Below, piece by piece: positions 27,263 through 36,651 of a stretch of 64,000 bases of DNA; position 1 is the first letter of the stretch; each line of letters opens with the position of its first letter. Both the position numbers and the translations under genes were made by a program. This stretch comes from Aliidiomarina maris. Lineage in GTDB: Bacteria > Pseudomonadota > Gammaproteobacteria > Enterobacterales > Alteromonadaceae. The stretch spans positions 460,294 through 524,293 of the forward strand of contig NZ_PIPK01000001.1 of assembly GCF_003987335.1 (NCBI RefSeq), read 5' to 3'. The notes beneath the pieces were generated by a model. The model was not told the origin of the DNA and did no database searches. It saw only the letters and a list, made by a program, of their open reading frames with translations.

Positions 27263-30175
27263 TTAGAAGCTATACGTCACGCCAACAAATGCACGACGTC
27301 CAACTAGGTCATATAACGCGTTGCCAACATAGCCTGGCGGGGTTTTGTCTAGCACGTTACGAATACCTGCGTTCACAGTCAGGTTCTCACCAAAGTAATA
27401 AGTACCTGAAATGTCATGCGTGGTCATTGAACCCACATAGGCTGGGCCTACGTTTTCATAAGCTTCCAAACGTGGCGTCACGTTGTAAAGCGCAGAACGG
27501 TCAATGTAACGCGCTGTCCAGTTCACCGACCAGTCGTTCATACGGTAAGTGTTCGACAAACGGAACTGCCAGCTTGGGTCACCAATTTGGCCATCATTAC
27601 GGTTATCCAGCTCTGGTTGATCCTGGAACTCATAAGTCACGAAGCGATCCAGATAGTTAACAAACAACGAGCTCGCAAGACGGCCAGGTAGGTCCCAACG
27701 GCTTAGTTCGAAGCGATAGTTCAGGTCTAACTCAACACCACGCGTTTCAATGGATGACGCATTCACGTAACCAGACGTCACCGCGGTTAACTGACGCGTT
27801 TCGGCGTCGCGCGTGACCTGTGGGCAGAAATCCGTCGATAAACCACCACTCGCGTCCACACAGTTATCAATGATAGTTTGCGCGCCAATACTGACGATCG
27901 CGTCATTGATTTCAATGTTGTACACGTCCAAGGTCGCACTGAAGCCTTCAATAAAGGCTGGCGTCCAAACCACACCCGCCGTCCATGAACGCGAGCTTTC
28001 AACGTTCAGGTCTGGGTTACCGCCCGATAATGAGGCAATACTTGAGTTAGTTTGACCGACAAAACCTTCTGGCACACCTAGCGCAGCACAGTTATCAATG
28101 CGGTTAGGGTTCTGGTTAATCCGCGTGACGTCACATGGATCTGTCACGTTGGTAAAGCCTGGTGAAATTGGGCTAAACGCTTCGTTCACGTTTGGCGCTC
28201 GAACCGCTTGACCGATAGTACCACGTAAACGCACATCAGCGATTGGCGCGTACATTAAGCCAACTTTCCACGCGTCAGTCGAACCAACGTGAGAATAATC
28301 CGCATAACGATACGCTAAATCCAAAATCAGCTCTTCCACTGCAGTCACACCGCTCAGCAGTGGCAGGTTAACTTCCACGAAACCTTCGGTCACGTCGTAC
28401 TGACCAAACGAATCTGGCGTCGCCGCGCTGCTGCTTAAGCCCGCTTTGGTAAATGCGTCAGTCGTAGTTTCTGAACTTTCTTCACGCCACTCAAAACCAA
28501 ACGCCACATCGACTGGGCCACCTGGTAAGCTAAAATAGCTAGCTGTGTCGGTGACGAAAATGGCACCAAAGTACTCTTGGGTAATCACATCTTTGCGGTT
28601 TGCGTCATGGCTAACGAAAGCAATCGCTTCGTCACTCGCGTTTTGGCCGAATGGGTTGTAAGGCACACATTCACCGCCGCTATTGACCAAGCCGCCGTTC
28701 GGGTCGCGACATACAATGTCACCGTCCGCATTGCGGATAGTATCTACCGCTGCATATAGGTTTGCCTGACGCTGGAAATCAGGCGCTGGCGTGTTGCGAA
28801 TGATATTGTTGGCCGTGTTACGGTCGTTACGGGTTTCGCCGTAGCCATAGTAAAAGTCGTAGTCTAAGAAGCTATTCCCGATATTTGCCATGCCTTCAAT
28901 ACCCAACACGGTACGGAAAGTTTGGCGACGGTTTTCAGCGGTGCGGTTACCCCAGTCTTCAAAGAACTTTCTAAAACCTACTGTCTCGTGGCCAGCATCC
29001 AACAAGATGCCGCGCAACTCATCGTCCAAATAGGGGTTGTCATTGACGTTAATCACCAGGTTATCAAATGACGGTTGGAACTGTTGCTCCACATCAGCCT
29101 CAACATACTTAAACTCACCGTAAAAACGCGCTGAGTCGTTCAACTCGTAGCTTAACGTTGAACCCATGATACGGCGGTTCACTTCTGGCTGCAGGTTCAC
29201 GTAGTCTTGAGTAAAGGCACAGGTTTCACAGCCATTCGGGAAAGAACCATAAGCCGAGGAATTGTCGCCGCCGCGCTCTGGTTGCTGTTGCCAAGAACCG
29301 TCCTCAAAAAAACCGTACAAGCGCTGACTATCGCCGCTACCGGCAATAATCACGCCATTACCTGAACGGAAGTCGGTACCGATATTAGGCACATAGATAC
29401 GGTCAGGGATACCGTCTAAACGCCCGGTGTCTGCAGGGTTCACAATGGTGCCCCAGTTCGCAAACTGGCGTACATCATTTTCCATGGTTTGCTGAATGCG
29501 GTTCACACCTAAATGGAAGGTAGCATTACCACGACCACTTAAGAAGTCGCCACCGCCTAGCAAGTTAAATTCGTGGGTACGTGCGCCAACACCTTCGGTT
29601 GACGTAGTGGCACGACCTGAAAGCTCAACGCCCTCATAGTTGTCGCGCAGAATCACGTTAATAACACCTGATACCGCGTCTGAACCGTACACAGCAGACG
29701 CACCACCGGTCATCACTTCAACACGCTCAATCATCGATGCTGGAATAGTCGATAGATCTACCGCAGCCGAGCCTGGGCTACCTGCAACATGGCGCTTACC
29801 GTTAACCAGTACCAATGTACGCGAAGTACCTAAACGACGTAAGTCTGCAGAGCTCACACCACCTGATGCGTTGTTATTACGGTTACCAATTAGGGTGTCA
29901 GTCGCGCCGATGGCTGGCAACTCTGCCAAAATCTGACCCAAGTCTGGGCTACCGAAATTACCAATTTCTTCACGACCAATCGAAACCAAAGGTGCCGCTT
30001 GCGACAGCTCTGGGCGCGCAATCCGCGAACCGGTAACTTGAATACGTTCAGGACGGTCTGCGACTTCTGAATCTTGCCCTTCTTGTGCGCTAACCACACC
30101 GCTGAATGCAGTGCTAGCTGCGCCAAGCATCAAGGCCAAACGAACCGCACGAGCGGTCTTGTGATGAGTTGACAT
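27263..30175 (-). CDS. TonB-dependent outer-membrane receptor (3)
   Basis: 970 residues from the ATG at 30175, chosen because GGGAG lies 5 bases upstream and a signal peptide (LALMLGAASTAFSGVVSAQE) follows at once; the longer frame adds 32 residues unlike any signal peptide. PERIQVTGSRIARPE leads the plug domain (about 40-165) with TLVLVNGKRHVAG and YGSDAVSGVINVILRD. A long barrel ends in RRAFVGVTYSF. Two cysteine pairs in extracellular-loop-like regions (for example CETCAF) are seen. Likely paralogue of receptor 2. Ligand unknown. Confidence 0.94.
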   Translation of the reverse strand: MSTHHKTARAVRLALMLGAASTAFSGVVSAQEGQDSEVADRPERIQVTGSRIARPELSQAAPLVSIGREEIGNFGSPDLGQILAELPAIGATDTLIGNRNNNASGGVSSADLRRLGTSRTLVLVNGKRHVAGSPGSAAVDLSTIPASMIERVEVMTGGASAVYGSDAVSGVINVILRDNYEGVELSGRATTSTEGVGARTHEFNLLGGGDFLSGRGNATFHLGVNRIQQTMENDVRQFANWGTIVNPADTGRLDGIPDRIYVPNIGTDFRSGNGVIIAGSGDSQRLYGFFEDGSWQQQPERGGDNSSAYGSFPNGCETCAFTQDYVNLQPEVNRRIMGSTLSYELNDSARFYGEFKYVEADVEQQFQPSFDNLVINVNDNPYLDDELRGILLDAGHETVGFRKFFEDWGNRTAENRRQTFRTVLGIEGMANIGNSFLDYDFYYGYGETRNDRNTANNIIRNTPAPDFQRQANLYAAVDTIRNADGDIVCRDPNGGLVNSGGECVPYNPFGQNASDEAIAFVSHDANRKDVITQEYFGAIFVTDTASYFSLPGGPVDVAFGFEWREESSETTTDAFTKAGLSSSAATPDSFGQYDVTEGFVEVNLPLLSGVTAVEELILDLAYRYADYSHVGSTDAWKVGLMYAPIADVRLRGTIGQAVRAPNVNEAFSPISPGFTNVTDPCDVTRINQNPNRIDNCAALGVPEGFVGQTNSSIASLSGGNPDLNVESSRSWTAGVVWTPAFIEGFSATLDVYNIEINDAIVSIGAQTIIDNCVDASGGLSTDFCPQVTRDAETRQLTAVTSGYVNASSIETRGVELDLNYRFELSRWDLPGRLASSLFVNYLDRFVTYEFQDQPELDNRNDGQIGDPSWQFRLSNTYRMNDWSVNWTARYIDRSALYNVTPRLEAYENVGPAYVGSMTTHDISGTYYFGENLTVNAGIRNVLDKTPPGYVGNALYDLVGRRAFVGVTYSF

Positions 30176-30644
30176 AATTTCTCCCTGGAGCACTGAGTGC
30201 TTTGGATGACATAAGGCGCCGTATAATATTGTTGTACGCCGTGGGTCCCACCTTGTGCAAAGTGGAGGCAAGATACTAAGCCAAGCGCAGGGGTTGTTAA
30301 AGCATTGAGCAGGCGAAAAAATAACCTTTTTGGGTTATTACATATTTTCTACATGAGTTTATGAATTTATTGTGTGCTAATTGTAGATTTATTTTTGAAT
30401 TTATTTATAAACAATGACTTACACAAAGAAAACACAATTAAAATACCAGTGCATCCGGCGTTAACGAATGGTCAATATGTAGGCACTCGCTCACCTTACA
30501 TGTTAAACCTCAACATCTCCGCGTGTTTGCCAGTGAGTAAGCGCTTTATTACACCGCGTATTGCCCGTCGCGTGGGCGCGCAGCTAGACGCGCCCAGCGG
30601 CAAAAATTTCGGGTTAAAAGGATGAAACTTTACCAAGCATTGCT
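30176..30644. other. Intergenic region upstream of receptor 3
   Basis: Holds the receptor promoter (30273-30300), a 13-bp palindrome AGCACT-C-AGTGCT (complement at 30189-30201) in the leader, an AT-rich stretch (30300-30440), and a GC-rich hairpin TGGGCGCG/CGCGCCCA (about 30573-30596) downstream of the dioxygenase gene. The hairpin is not followed by a T-run on the minus strand. No gene is supported; an 83-codon plus-strand frame lacks a ribosome site and domain features. Confidence 0.5.
30273..30300 (-). promoter_or_regulatory. Promoter of TonB-dependent receptor 3
   Basis: TTAACA (30300-30295), 16 bases, TAGTAT (30278-30273) on the minus strand, giving a leader of about 90 bases. The -10 hexamer is identical to those before receptors 1 and 2. 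Confidence 0.55.
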
Positions 30645-31730
30645 TTATTGTTGACGGCGCAATGCCTGTCTGACTCGTTCTGGCAAGTCCGGAAGGGCTG
30701 ATTTTGGTAATAAATAACTCGACATATTCAGCAAATCCGTAAAGATACGATTACGTTCAGTGGTCTTGCGTAAGTACTCATGTCCTGACGAACCGCCGGT
30801 GCCAATTTTCGAGCCCAGCATACGCTGTACCATCATGGCGTGTCGATAACGCCAAATGGTCATGTTATCGTCCATATCCGCAAGGCAGCTAAGCACCTGG
30901 CAAGGTAGATTGAAAACTGGTTCTTCACGGTACAACTGAATAAATAGCGCGCCTTGAAGTGCGCGTTGGGAAAGCCGGACCCTACCCTCGGCTTGCATCT
31001 GCGCATACAGCTCTGGTTCAAACAAAGCGGCAAAATTCTCTCGTGTAGCTTGCAGGTCTTTAAGCTCCTGAGCTTTCTCTTCATCGCTCAATAGGTCGTT
31101 GGCGCGAATAATGGCTTCATCATGGCTCAGACTATCTTCAATGGCCGCTTTGAAATGCTCAGCGAACGCGAAATCCTGCATATCCAGAAATGGCATCCGC
31201 GCCAGCCAATCATCCACCCGCTCAAATAAACTTGCCTGCCCCTCTAACTCGCCCAGGTATGCGCGATCGCGGTCGTTAATGCGAGTATAAAAAGACTGCT
31301 GATCAAAGGCGATTCGCGTGTCACGACGTAAACCTAAGCTAATTTCCAGCTCTTTAAACTGAATACTTTGAAAGCCTGATGCGGGTACGAGGTAATCGCG
31401 AAACTCAAAGAAATCTTGTGGCGTCATTGTTTCCAGTACGCCAATTTGCTGGTTCATTAATTGCTGAATTTTGCTAATCCGATTCAACCGATGCACCACT
31501 GTCATTAAAGCTTCATCTGGCACATGATCGGCACGAAAAATCGTCAAAACCGAGCGCAGTTCGTGCAGCACTTGCTTAAACCAAAGTTCGTAGGCTTGGT
31601 GCACAATAATAAACAGCATTTCATCATGGGCAGCGCTGGCATACTTTTCGCTTTGCAGCGCCTGCGCGTCAAGCAACTTATCCAGTTGCAGATAGTCGCC
31701 GTAATACACAGCTTCAGGGTTCTTTTTCAC
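30645..31730 (-). CDS. kynA: Tryptophan 2,3-dioxygenase
   Basis: 361 residues. The N-terminal block VYYGDYLQLDKLLDAQ and DEMLFIIVHQAYELWFKQ (about 36-53, including the substrate-contacting His) and the C-terminal SSGHEYLRKT (heme-ligand His near 326) are diagnostic of the heme enzyme that opens tryptophan to N-formylkynurenine. It is longer than the roughly 280-residue Xanthomonas enzyme and closer to the eukaryote-like length class. It stands alone here, without kynureninase or formamidase in the window, so it may feed tryptophan catabolism encoded elsewhere. Confidence 0.95.
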   Translation of the reverse strand: MKKNPEAVYYGDYLQLDKLLDAQALQSEKYASAAHDEMLFIIVHQAYELWFKQVLHELRSVLTIFRADHVPDEALMTVVHRLNRISKIQQLMNQQIGVLETMTPQDFFEFRDYLVPASGFQSIQFKELEISLGLRRDTRIAFDQQSFYTRINDRDRAYLGELEGQASLFERVDDWLARMPFLDMQDFAFAEHFKAAIEDSLSHDEAIIRANDLLSDEEKAQELKDLQATRENFAALFEPELYAQMQAEGRVRLSQRALQGALFIQLYREEPVFNLPCQVLSCLADMDDNMTIWRYRHAMMVQRMLGSKIGTGGSSGHEYLRKTTERNRIFTDLLNMSSYLLPKSALPDLPERVRQALRRQQ

Positions 31731-31792
31731 TTATTATACCTTATACACAAATAGTTTAACTGCTTGGTCACGTTAACACTGCCCACCATACT

Positions 31793-31832
31793 AAAAAAGG
31801 CCGCATAGCATGGTATTTGCTAAATGCGGCCT
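31793..31832 (-). terminator. Terminator after the secreted hypothetical gene
   Basis: AGGCCGCAT and ATGCGGCCT pair over 9 bases around a 17-base loop, followed in the minus-strand transcript by six T residues. It lies 32 bases past the stop of the gene at 31864-32781. Confidence 0.85.
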
Positions 31833-31863
31833 AGAATCGCAAGTCTGGAAGAATTAATGAAGA

Positions 31864-32781
31864 TTAGTTACCGAAATTCTCAAGCTCTGCAACAAACTGA
31901 TTGAATTCAGCGCCTTTAAATTTCACTCGATACTCGCTTCTCCACTGGTTGACGATCTCTGAAGCTCGACTATGCGCTCCCTCGTACCCCCAGAGGTTCG
32001 CCATAATACGTTCCTGTCGATTCCCAATACTGTCAGTGACTATATTTTCACATCGTCCGTTTAAATTTGTCGTTGAAAACTCAGGTTCATGTGATGGAGG
32101 CTCAGAATGAATAATTGTTCCAGAACAAGAGGGCGACATGTACTGAATAGTTACGTTTTGCATTACGTATGAGTCTGCCGCCGCGCCCATAGTGGTTAAA
32201 TTTGACGCCCACTCGTTCGCAAACTGAGCAACGTTTGCTCTTGTATATCCACTTTGCTTAAGCGCACGCTCGGTCATTACACTCAACATAAGTGAGTAAG
32301 CCATTGCTCGGCTGCCAGTCAGAGTAAAGTAGTAATCATACCCCTGTGCGCTATAAGTCGAGTTATTGACCAGAGAGAATCCGTGAGTAATCAGATTGCT
32401 GATATAACCAGCATCGTAGTCGTCGTTTGCCGCTATCTGATGGGCTACGTGAACCATATCTGAATAGGCATTGAATTCAGCCTGCATGGTAATTAAACGA
32501 TGCTGCTCAAAGCCACTATTGACTATAGCTCTAATCTCATCCAATGAGTCTTGATGAAGAAGAGCAACTTGAGGCCCATTACTACCACCAAAAATCTGTT
32601 CTCTAAGAAAGCTGGATGCTTGCGAAATTAGAAACGACTTCGCTTGAGCGGCGATAAAAGTAACAACTTGAGGCGGCACAGCCTGAACCTCCACATCTGC
32701 CTCAATGTCAGTAGCGTAAGCTTGGCTACACACGAATGCCGGCAACGCTAGCACTAACAACTTTTTACCAAAATTGTTCAT
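31864..32781 (-). CDS. Secreted protein of unknown function
   Basis: 305 residues with a clear signal peptide (KKLLVLALPAFVCSQAYA, cleavage near 24). The mature part starts with an Ala/Val-rich segment (DIEADVEVQAVPPQVV), then helical sequence with LDEIRAIVNSGFEQHRLIT (about 77-95), and a Cys-containing C-terminal third (about 200-250; CSGT and RCEN could form a disulfide). I do not recognise the family. It has its own terminator and no operon partner, so it is a monocistronic exported protein. A weak resemblance to helical toxin-like domains is only an impression. Confidence 0.8.
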   Translation of the reverse strand: MNNFGKKLLVLALPAFVCSQAYATDIEADVEVQAVPPQVVTFIAAQAKSFLISQASSFLREQIFGGSNGPQVALLHQDSLDEIRAIVNSGFEQHRLITMQAEFNAYSDMVHVAHQIAANDDYDAGYISNLITHGFSLVNNSTYSAQGYDYYFTLTGSRAMAYSLMLSVMTERALKQSGYTRANVAQFANEWASNLTTMGAAADSYVMQNVTIQYMSPSCSGTIIHSEPPSHEPEFSTTNLNGRCENIVTDSIGNRQERIMANLWGYEGAHSRASEIVNQWRSEYRVKFKGAEFNQFVAELENFGN

Positions 32782-32992
32782 TTGAATATCCTTTATGTCA
32801 TAGTTTATTTATCCTTACTGCTATATTTTTGTAACACACGTTCATCATATGGGCAAATTTTATTCAAAGTGAACGACAGCTATTAATGTAAATTAAAAGC
32901 AAAGAGACGCACTAATTCGCTAAAAATTAGCCTAGAGGGGGAAATCAAAAGGTAAATTAATTGAATGTGAAGAAAAAACAAGAGAGATAGGT

Positions 32993-33102
32993 GGTGACCC
33001 CACAAGCCGCACCCCGGCACACGCGTCCCCAACTGCGGCTGCTCCCTTCCGGGCCTGACCGGGTTCGCTGGTTAACGTTGCGAGGGGACCCATGGGGCCA
33101 CC
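32993..33102 (-). ncRNA. ffs: Signal recognition particle 4.5S RNA
   Basis: On the minus strand the conserved SRP domain IV core is present (GGTCAGGCCCGGAAGGGAGC, then AGCC). The ends GGTGGCCCC (5') and GGGGTCACC (3') pair to close a 110-base hairpin-like RNA of the bacterial 4.5S type. The 3' end is followed by TTGTTTTTTC, a plausible terminator tract. The RNA binds Ffh and targets nascent membrane proteins to FtsY. It is transcribed from its own promoter just upstream. Confidence 0.95.
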
Positions 33103-33109
33103 GCTGCGC

Positions 33110-33138
33110 ATTATCTATGATGCACAGCGGTAATGCAA
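33110..33138 (-). promoter_or_regulatory. Promoter of the 4.5S RNA gene
   Basis: TTGCAT (33138-33133), 17 bases, GATAAT (33115-33110) on the minus strand, about 8 bases before the inferred RNA 5' end at 33102. A 10-11 bp imperfect hairpin (33101-33130) overlaps it. Spacing and hexamers agree well with a strong sigma-70 promoter. Confidence 0.75.
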
Positions 33139-33189
33139 GGACACCGCCCGAGACGGCGTTTAACTGCACAGTTTTTCAGCAATGACCCA

Positions 33190-33939
33190 TTAAGCGCTCT
33201 TTTTCTTCGCTTTCACGGCAATCACTTGCTGCGCTTCATCGCTGGCCAAAGCTTGCATGAAAATCTCAAGTTCGCGCTCGATTCGCACAGCCGTACTTTC
33301 GGTTGGGGTTTTGAGTAGTTGCTTACTACGGCGTAAAGCCTGTGGTGGCTTACTCGCCAGTTTCCCGGCGACCTCTTCCGTTGCACTTTGCAGCGCATTT
33401 AATGGCACGACTCGGTTAATTAAGCCCATCGCCAGTGCTTGGCTGGCATCAAAGCTCTCACCCAATAGCAACAGCTCAGCGGCCTTTGGATAACCGGCAA
33501 TCTGAGGTAACAGCAAGCTCGAGCCCGCTTCCGGCACTAAGGCTAAATCAACGAATGGCAGCGCAAATACCGCGTCTTCGGCGGCATAGATAATGTCGCA
33601 GTGCATCAATAATGTGGTGCCAATGCCAATCGCCGCGCCTTGAACGGAAGCCACTAAGGGCACGGTTAATTCGGGTAAACGCTTGAGTAGTTTAAATACG
33701 GGGGCTTGCGGGGTTAACTCACCATGGCGCAGAAAATCACCTAAGTCGTTGCCCGCACAAAACGCGTCGCCAGCGCCACTGAATACCACAGCCTGTACGC
33801 TCGGGTCCGCTTCCGCGGTGTTTACGCCATCTAACAATGCTTGATACATATCTTGCGTCAGGGCGTTCTTTTTATTCGCGCGGTTAAGACGCAGATGTAA
33901 AATTGCGCCCTCGCGCTGAGTGATAACAAATTCGCTCAC
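33190..33939 (-). CDS. Enoyl-CoA hydratase/isomerase (crotonase) family protein
   Basis: 249 residues of the crotonase fold. Oxyanion-hole and CoA-binding segments are AFCAGNDLGDF (about 60-70) and QGAAIGIGTTLLMHCDIIYA (about 100-119); the usual catalytic glutamates are partly replaced (LVPEAGSSLLLP near 133-144 keeps one). The C-terminal helical lid ends in AKKKSA with no peroxisomal-type relevance. It could hydrate or isomerise an enoyl-CoA in fatty-acid or amino-acid breakdown; the exact reaction cannot be fixed. It is transcribed toward ffs, separately from the lipoprotein gene upstream. Confidence 0.88.
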   Translation of the reverse strand: MSEFVITQREGAILHLRLNRANKKNALTQDMYQALLDGVNTAEADPSVQAVVFSGAGDAFCAGNDLGDFLRHGELTPQAPVFKLLKRLPELTVPLVASVQGAAIGIGTTLLMHCDIIYAAEDAVFALPFVDLALVPEAGSSLLLPQIAGYPKAAELLLLGESFDASQALAMGLINRVVPLNALQSATEEVAGKLASKPPQALRRSKQLLKTPTESTAVRIERELEIFMQALASDEAQQVIAVKAKKKSA

Positions 33940-34052
33940 AGTGACTTCGCTCCCAGTTGCTCTGCATATAGTTCTAACAACCTACCATAAAACTGGTTGT
34001 ACCTGTCTACCATAGCAGTAATTTGGATTCTCGCGTTAGCGGAAAACAAGCT

Positions 34053-35315
34053 TTACTGTGATTCAGCGCTGTTGGCACTGATAGTCAGCAACGCATCGAT
34101 ACGGTTTACACAGCGTTGCAAGCTGGCCATCGCGTCGCATGCAGCCCCCGCAAGCTCTGGGTTGCCTGCCGCGTTGGGCAAACTAAAGCATAAGCGCTGA
34201 TCAAGCTGACCATAGCTGCGGATACGAAAATACTGGTATGCCCGCTGGCTTAATTGCTCGGCTAAAGTGGCGTCAACCTCGACCCCCGGCGTCGGGCGTT
34301 GAGTTAATGCTGCGAGTGCTTCGCGCAGCAATCGACTATGGGGCGCATCGTCGGCCTGAGGTGCTGGCCCTTCATCAACTAGGTAGCGCGCTAGCTGGTC
34401 TTCTAATTGCTGCACTTCAGACTGGCAAATGTCCGTGGTGGTGCCTAAGCGGCGCAGTAATGCCAGGCTATTTACCTGTTGCTTCGTTGCCGTATTAAAG
34501 AACTCGCTGCTATCCAGCGCCTGCAATGATTGTAGTGGCATGCCAGCAATCAGCGCACTGAAAATCACCTGTTGGGCATATTGGCGTTGCGCTGCAGCGT
34601 CAACTTCGGCCAATGCACGACGTACACGCTGCGGATGTTGCGCTAAGTCTTCGGCAGGCATCCAACCAAGGGTTAAGGTTTGCGGAAAATAGGCTTCCAC
34701 CCAATATTCGTCGCTGTCAGCCAGCATCACCACATCAATCAAGTACACGCGCTGATCAAATTCTAGCGCCTCTAATACAGGCGCATCAAAATCGCTCTCA
34801 GCTTGCAGTGCGGTGCGTTCGGTTTGCACATATAAGGGCTGGGCCTGGCTAACATGTGGCCATGTAACTTCACGACCCATACTTTGCTGCCACTGGGCGC
34901 GCTGAATTTCTGTGCGTAACAGCTGCGCGTCATCTGCCAGTGCACCATTGGGTGAATACAGCGCTATGAGTTGACTGAAATTGCGCTCGGACGGCTCGTG
35001 CTGATACCAGGCCACGGCATACTCGTATTCCCCTGCAGCCGCCAGCTCATCGGCTAAGCGGCTCGGCGTAAGCCCCGCTACCGCAGCAAATACCCCTAAT
35101 CCGCCTTCTATCGCGCAGCCTGTCGCGAGCCAACGGTCAAGTAATACGGGGTCGATATCACGTGCACGCACTCGCGCCTCAGGGCTTAGGGCTTGTAGCT
35201 CCGCAAACAAAGAAGACGTCGCACAAGCGACGTCTTCAGATGATTGGCTCGGGTTGCTGCTACAACCCGCGATAACCCAAGTAAGTGCGGCAATGCCTGC
35301 TAAACGCCAGTTCAT
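34053..35315 (-). CDS. Lipoprotein with a probable SH3-like domain
   Basis: 420 residues from the ATG at 35315, with AAGGAG 8 bases upstream. The start gives a textbook lipoprotein signal (LAGIAALTWVIAGCSSN, lipobox IAGC). The middle region (about 170-240) has an SH3-like pattern (QAQPLYVQ..., ...GWMPAEDLAQ), and the remainder is helical. Asp after +2 is absent (Ser at +2), so outer-membrane sorting is likely. Family not recognised. It lies 55 bases downstream of the FabH-type gene on the same strand and may share its transcript. Confidence 0.75.
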   Translation of the reverse strand: MNWRLAGIAALTWVIAGCSSNPSQSSEDVACATSSLFAELQALSPEARVRARDIDPVLLDRWLATGCAIEGGLGVFAAVAGLTPSRLADELAAAGEYEYAVAWYQHEPSERNFSQLIALYSPNGALADDAQLLRTEIQRAQWQQSMGREVTWPHVSQAQPLYVQTERTALQAESDFDAPVLEALEFDQRVYLIDVVMLADSDEYWVEAYFPQTLTLGWMPAEDLAQHPQRVRRALAEVDAAAQRQYAQQVIFSALIAGMPLQSLQALDSSEFFNTATKQQVNSLALLRRLGTTTDICQSEVQQLEDQLARYLVDEGPAPQADDAPHSRLLREALAALTQRPTPGVEVDATLAEQLSQRAYQYFRIRSYGQLDQRLCFSLPNAAGNPELAGAACDAMASLQRCVNRIDALLTISANSAESQ

Positions 35316-35370
35316 GCCTATTGCTCCTTGCTTATTTGCCGCATTTATTTGCCGCGTTAATTCGCCGCGC

Positions 35371-36465
35371 CTATTCGCCTCGTTTGGCCCAAGCCGCCTT
35401 GGCGCCTTCATGCAATGGCAAAATTAAGTCTAACGCGCTTTGCCCATCGCTTGGCAATTGCAATTGGTTGTCTTGCAATGGCTTCACTCGCTTGCCCCAC
35501 TTAATAATGCCGGCACCACAAGTTAACCCGCCACCAAATACCGCTGACACAATGGTATCACCTGGCTTGACCAGGCCATTCTCAATCGCTTCAGCAAAGG
35601 CAATTGGCAAGGTGGCTGACGAGGTATTGCCATACTTATGAATATTCAGCATGGTTTTACCTTCTGGCACCTTACACATTTTTGCCAGGAAATCGATTAA
35701 CCGCTTATTCGCTTGGTGAGGGATCAGCGCGTCCACATCGTCCATAGTCAGACCGGTTTGCTGGAATACGTCTTCAACTGCAGCGCTCATGCCTTTGACG
35801 GCACGCTTAAAGATTTCCTGACCTTCAAAGTTAAATGGCATCACGCCGTCAAAGTTGTAGCGATCAAAGCTCAAACCAAAATCAAGGGCCAACACGTCGC
35901 GGGCGTCTGAATCGCAGCTGATTTTCGAGGCCAACAAGCCACATTCTTCATCCGTCGCTTCCAGCACCATGGCGCCAGCGCCATCACCAAATAACACAGC
36001 ACTTTCGCGCTTGGTCCAGTCCAGAATTCGGGTCAAACGCTCGGCACCGATAATCAGCACTTTTTTGTGCATCCCAGTGCGAATACCCGCCGTGGCATTG
36101 TGCATGGCATAAAAGAAGCTACTACAGGCCGCGTTTAAGTCGTAGGCTGCGGCACCACTTGCGCCAATATTACGCTGCACCGCAGACGCCACATTGGGGA
36201 TAATCTCGTCCGCTGTACAGGTACCCACAATAATCAGGTCCAGCTCTTTGGGGTCAAGGTCGGCGCAGGCCAATGCATTGCGTGCCGCCACTGTGGCAAG
36301 TTCCGAGGTGCCTACATGGCTTACTCGACGCTCAGAAATACCGGTGCGCGGTTTAATCCATTCGTCGGAAGTATCCAAAAACGTCGCTAAATCGTCATTG
36401 GTGAGCACTGCCGGAGGCAGACATTTGCCCCATCCTGTAATTTCTGCATACTTCTCAAATTTCAT
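35371..36465 (-). CDS. fabH: 3-oxoacyl-ACP synthase III (FabH-type) protein
   Basis: 364 residues from the ATG at 36465, with AAGG about 8 bases upstream. Catalytic triad residues of KAS III are visible: Cys in LNAACSSFF (about 126), His in IPHQANKR (about 265) and Asn in KYGNTSSA (about 297). It is longer than E. coli FabH (317) because of a C-terminal extension of about 30 residues (LPSDGQSALDLILPLHEG). It condenses an acyl-CoA starter with malonyl-ACP. No other fab genes are adjacent, so this may be a second, specialised KAS III rather than the housekeeping one. Confidence 0.88.
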   Translation of the reverse strand: MKFEKYAEITGWGKCLPPAVLTNDDLATFLDTSDEWIKPRTGISERRVSHVGTSELATVAARNALACADLDPKELDLIIVGTCTADEIIPNVASAVQRNIGASGAAAYDLNAACSSFFYAMHNATAGIRTGMHKKVLIIGAERLTRILDWTKRESAVLFGDGAGAMVLEATDEECGLLASKISCDSDARDVLALDFGLSFDRYNFDGVMPFNFEGQEIFKRAVKGMSAAVEDVFQQTGLTMDDVDALIPHQANKRLIDFLAKMCKVPEGKTMLNIHKYGNTSSATLPIAFAEAIENGLVKPGDTIVSAVFGGGLTCGAGIIKWGKRVKPLQDNQLQLPSDGQSALDLILPLHEGAKAAWAKRGE

Positions 36466-36651
36466 CAGTCTAACCTTGTACGTATCTTTTCCACCTTTTT
36501 GCGCTGCAATCAGCACTGTGCAGGTGACTCTATTGGAACAATCGTATACCTTTACGGGTCTGAAACCCACATTTTTCTATTTGCCGTAGCGCGCGGCGAA
36601 CTTACAACAACGCAGATAAAACGTGAAATCAGCAAGCATTGAGGCACTACG

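Noticed and set aside
30374..30625. Plus-strand ORF of 83 codons upstream of receptor 3
   Set aside because: No Shine-Dalgarno sequence, low-complexity start, and it crosses the receptor promoter region. No family resemblance.
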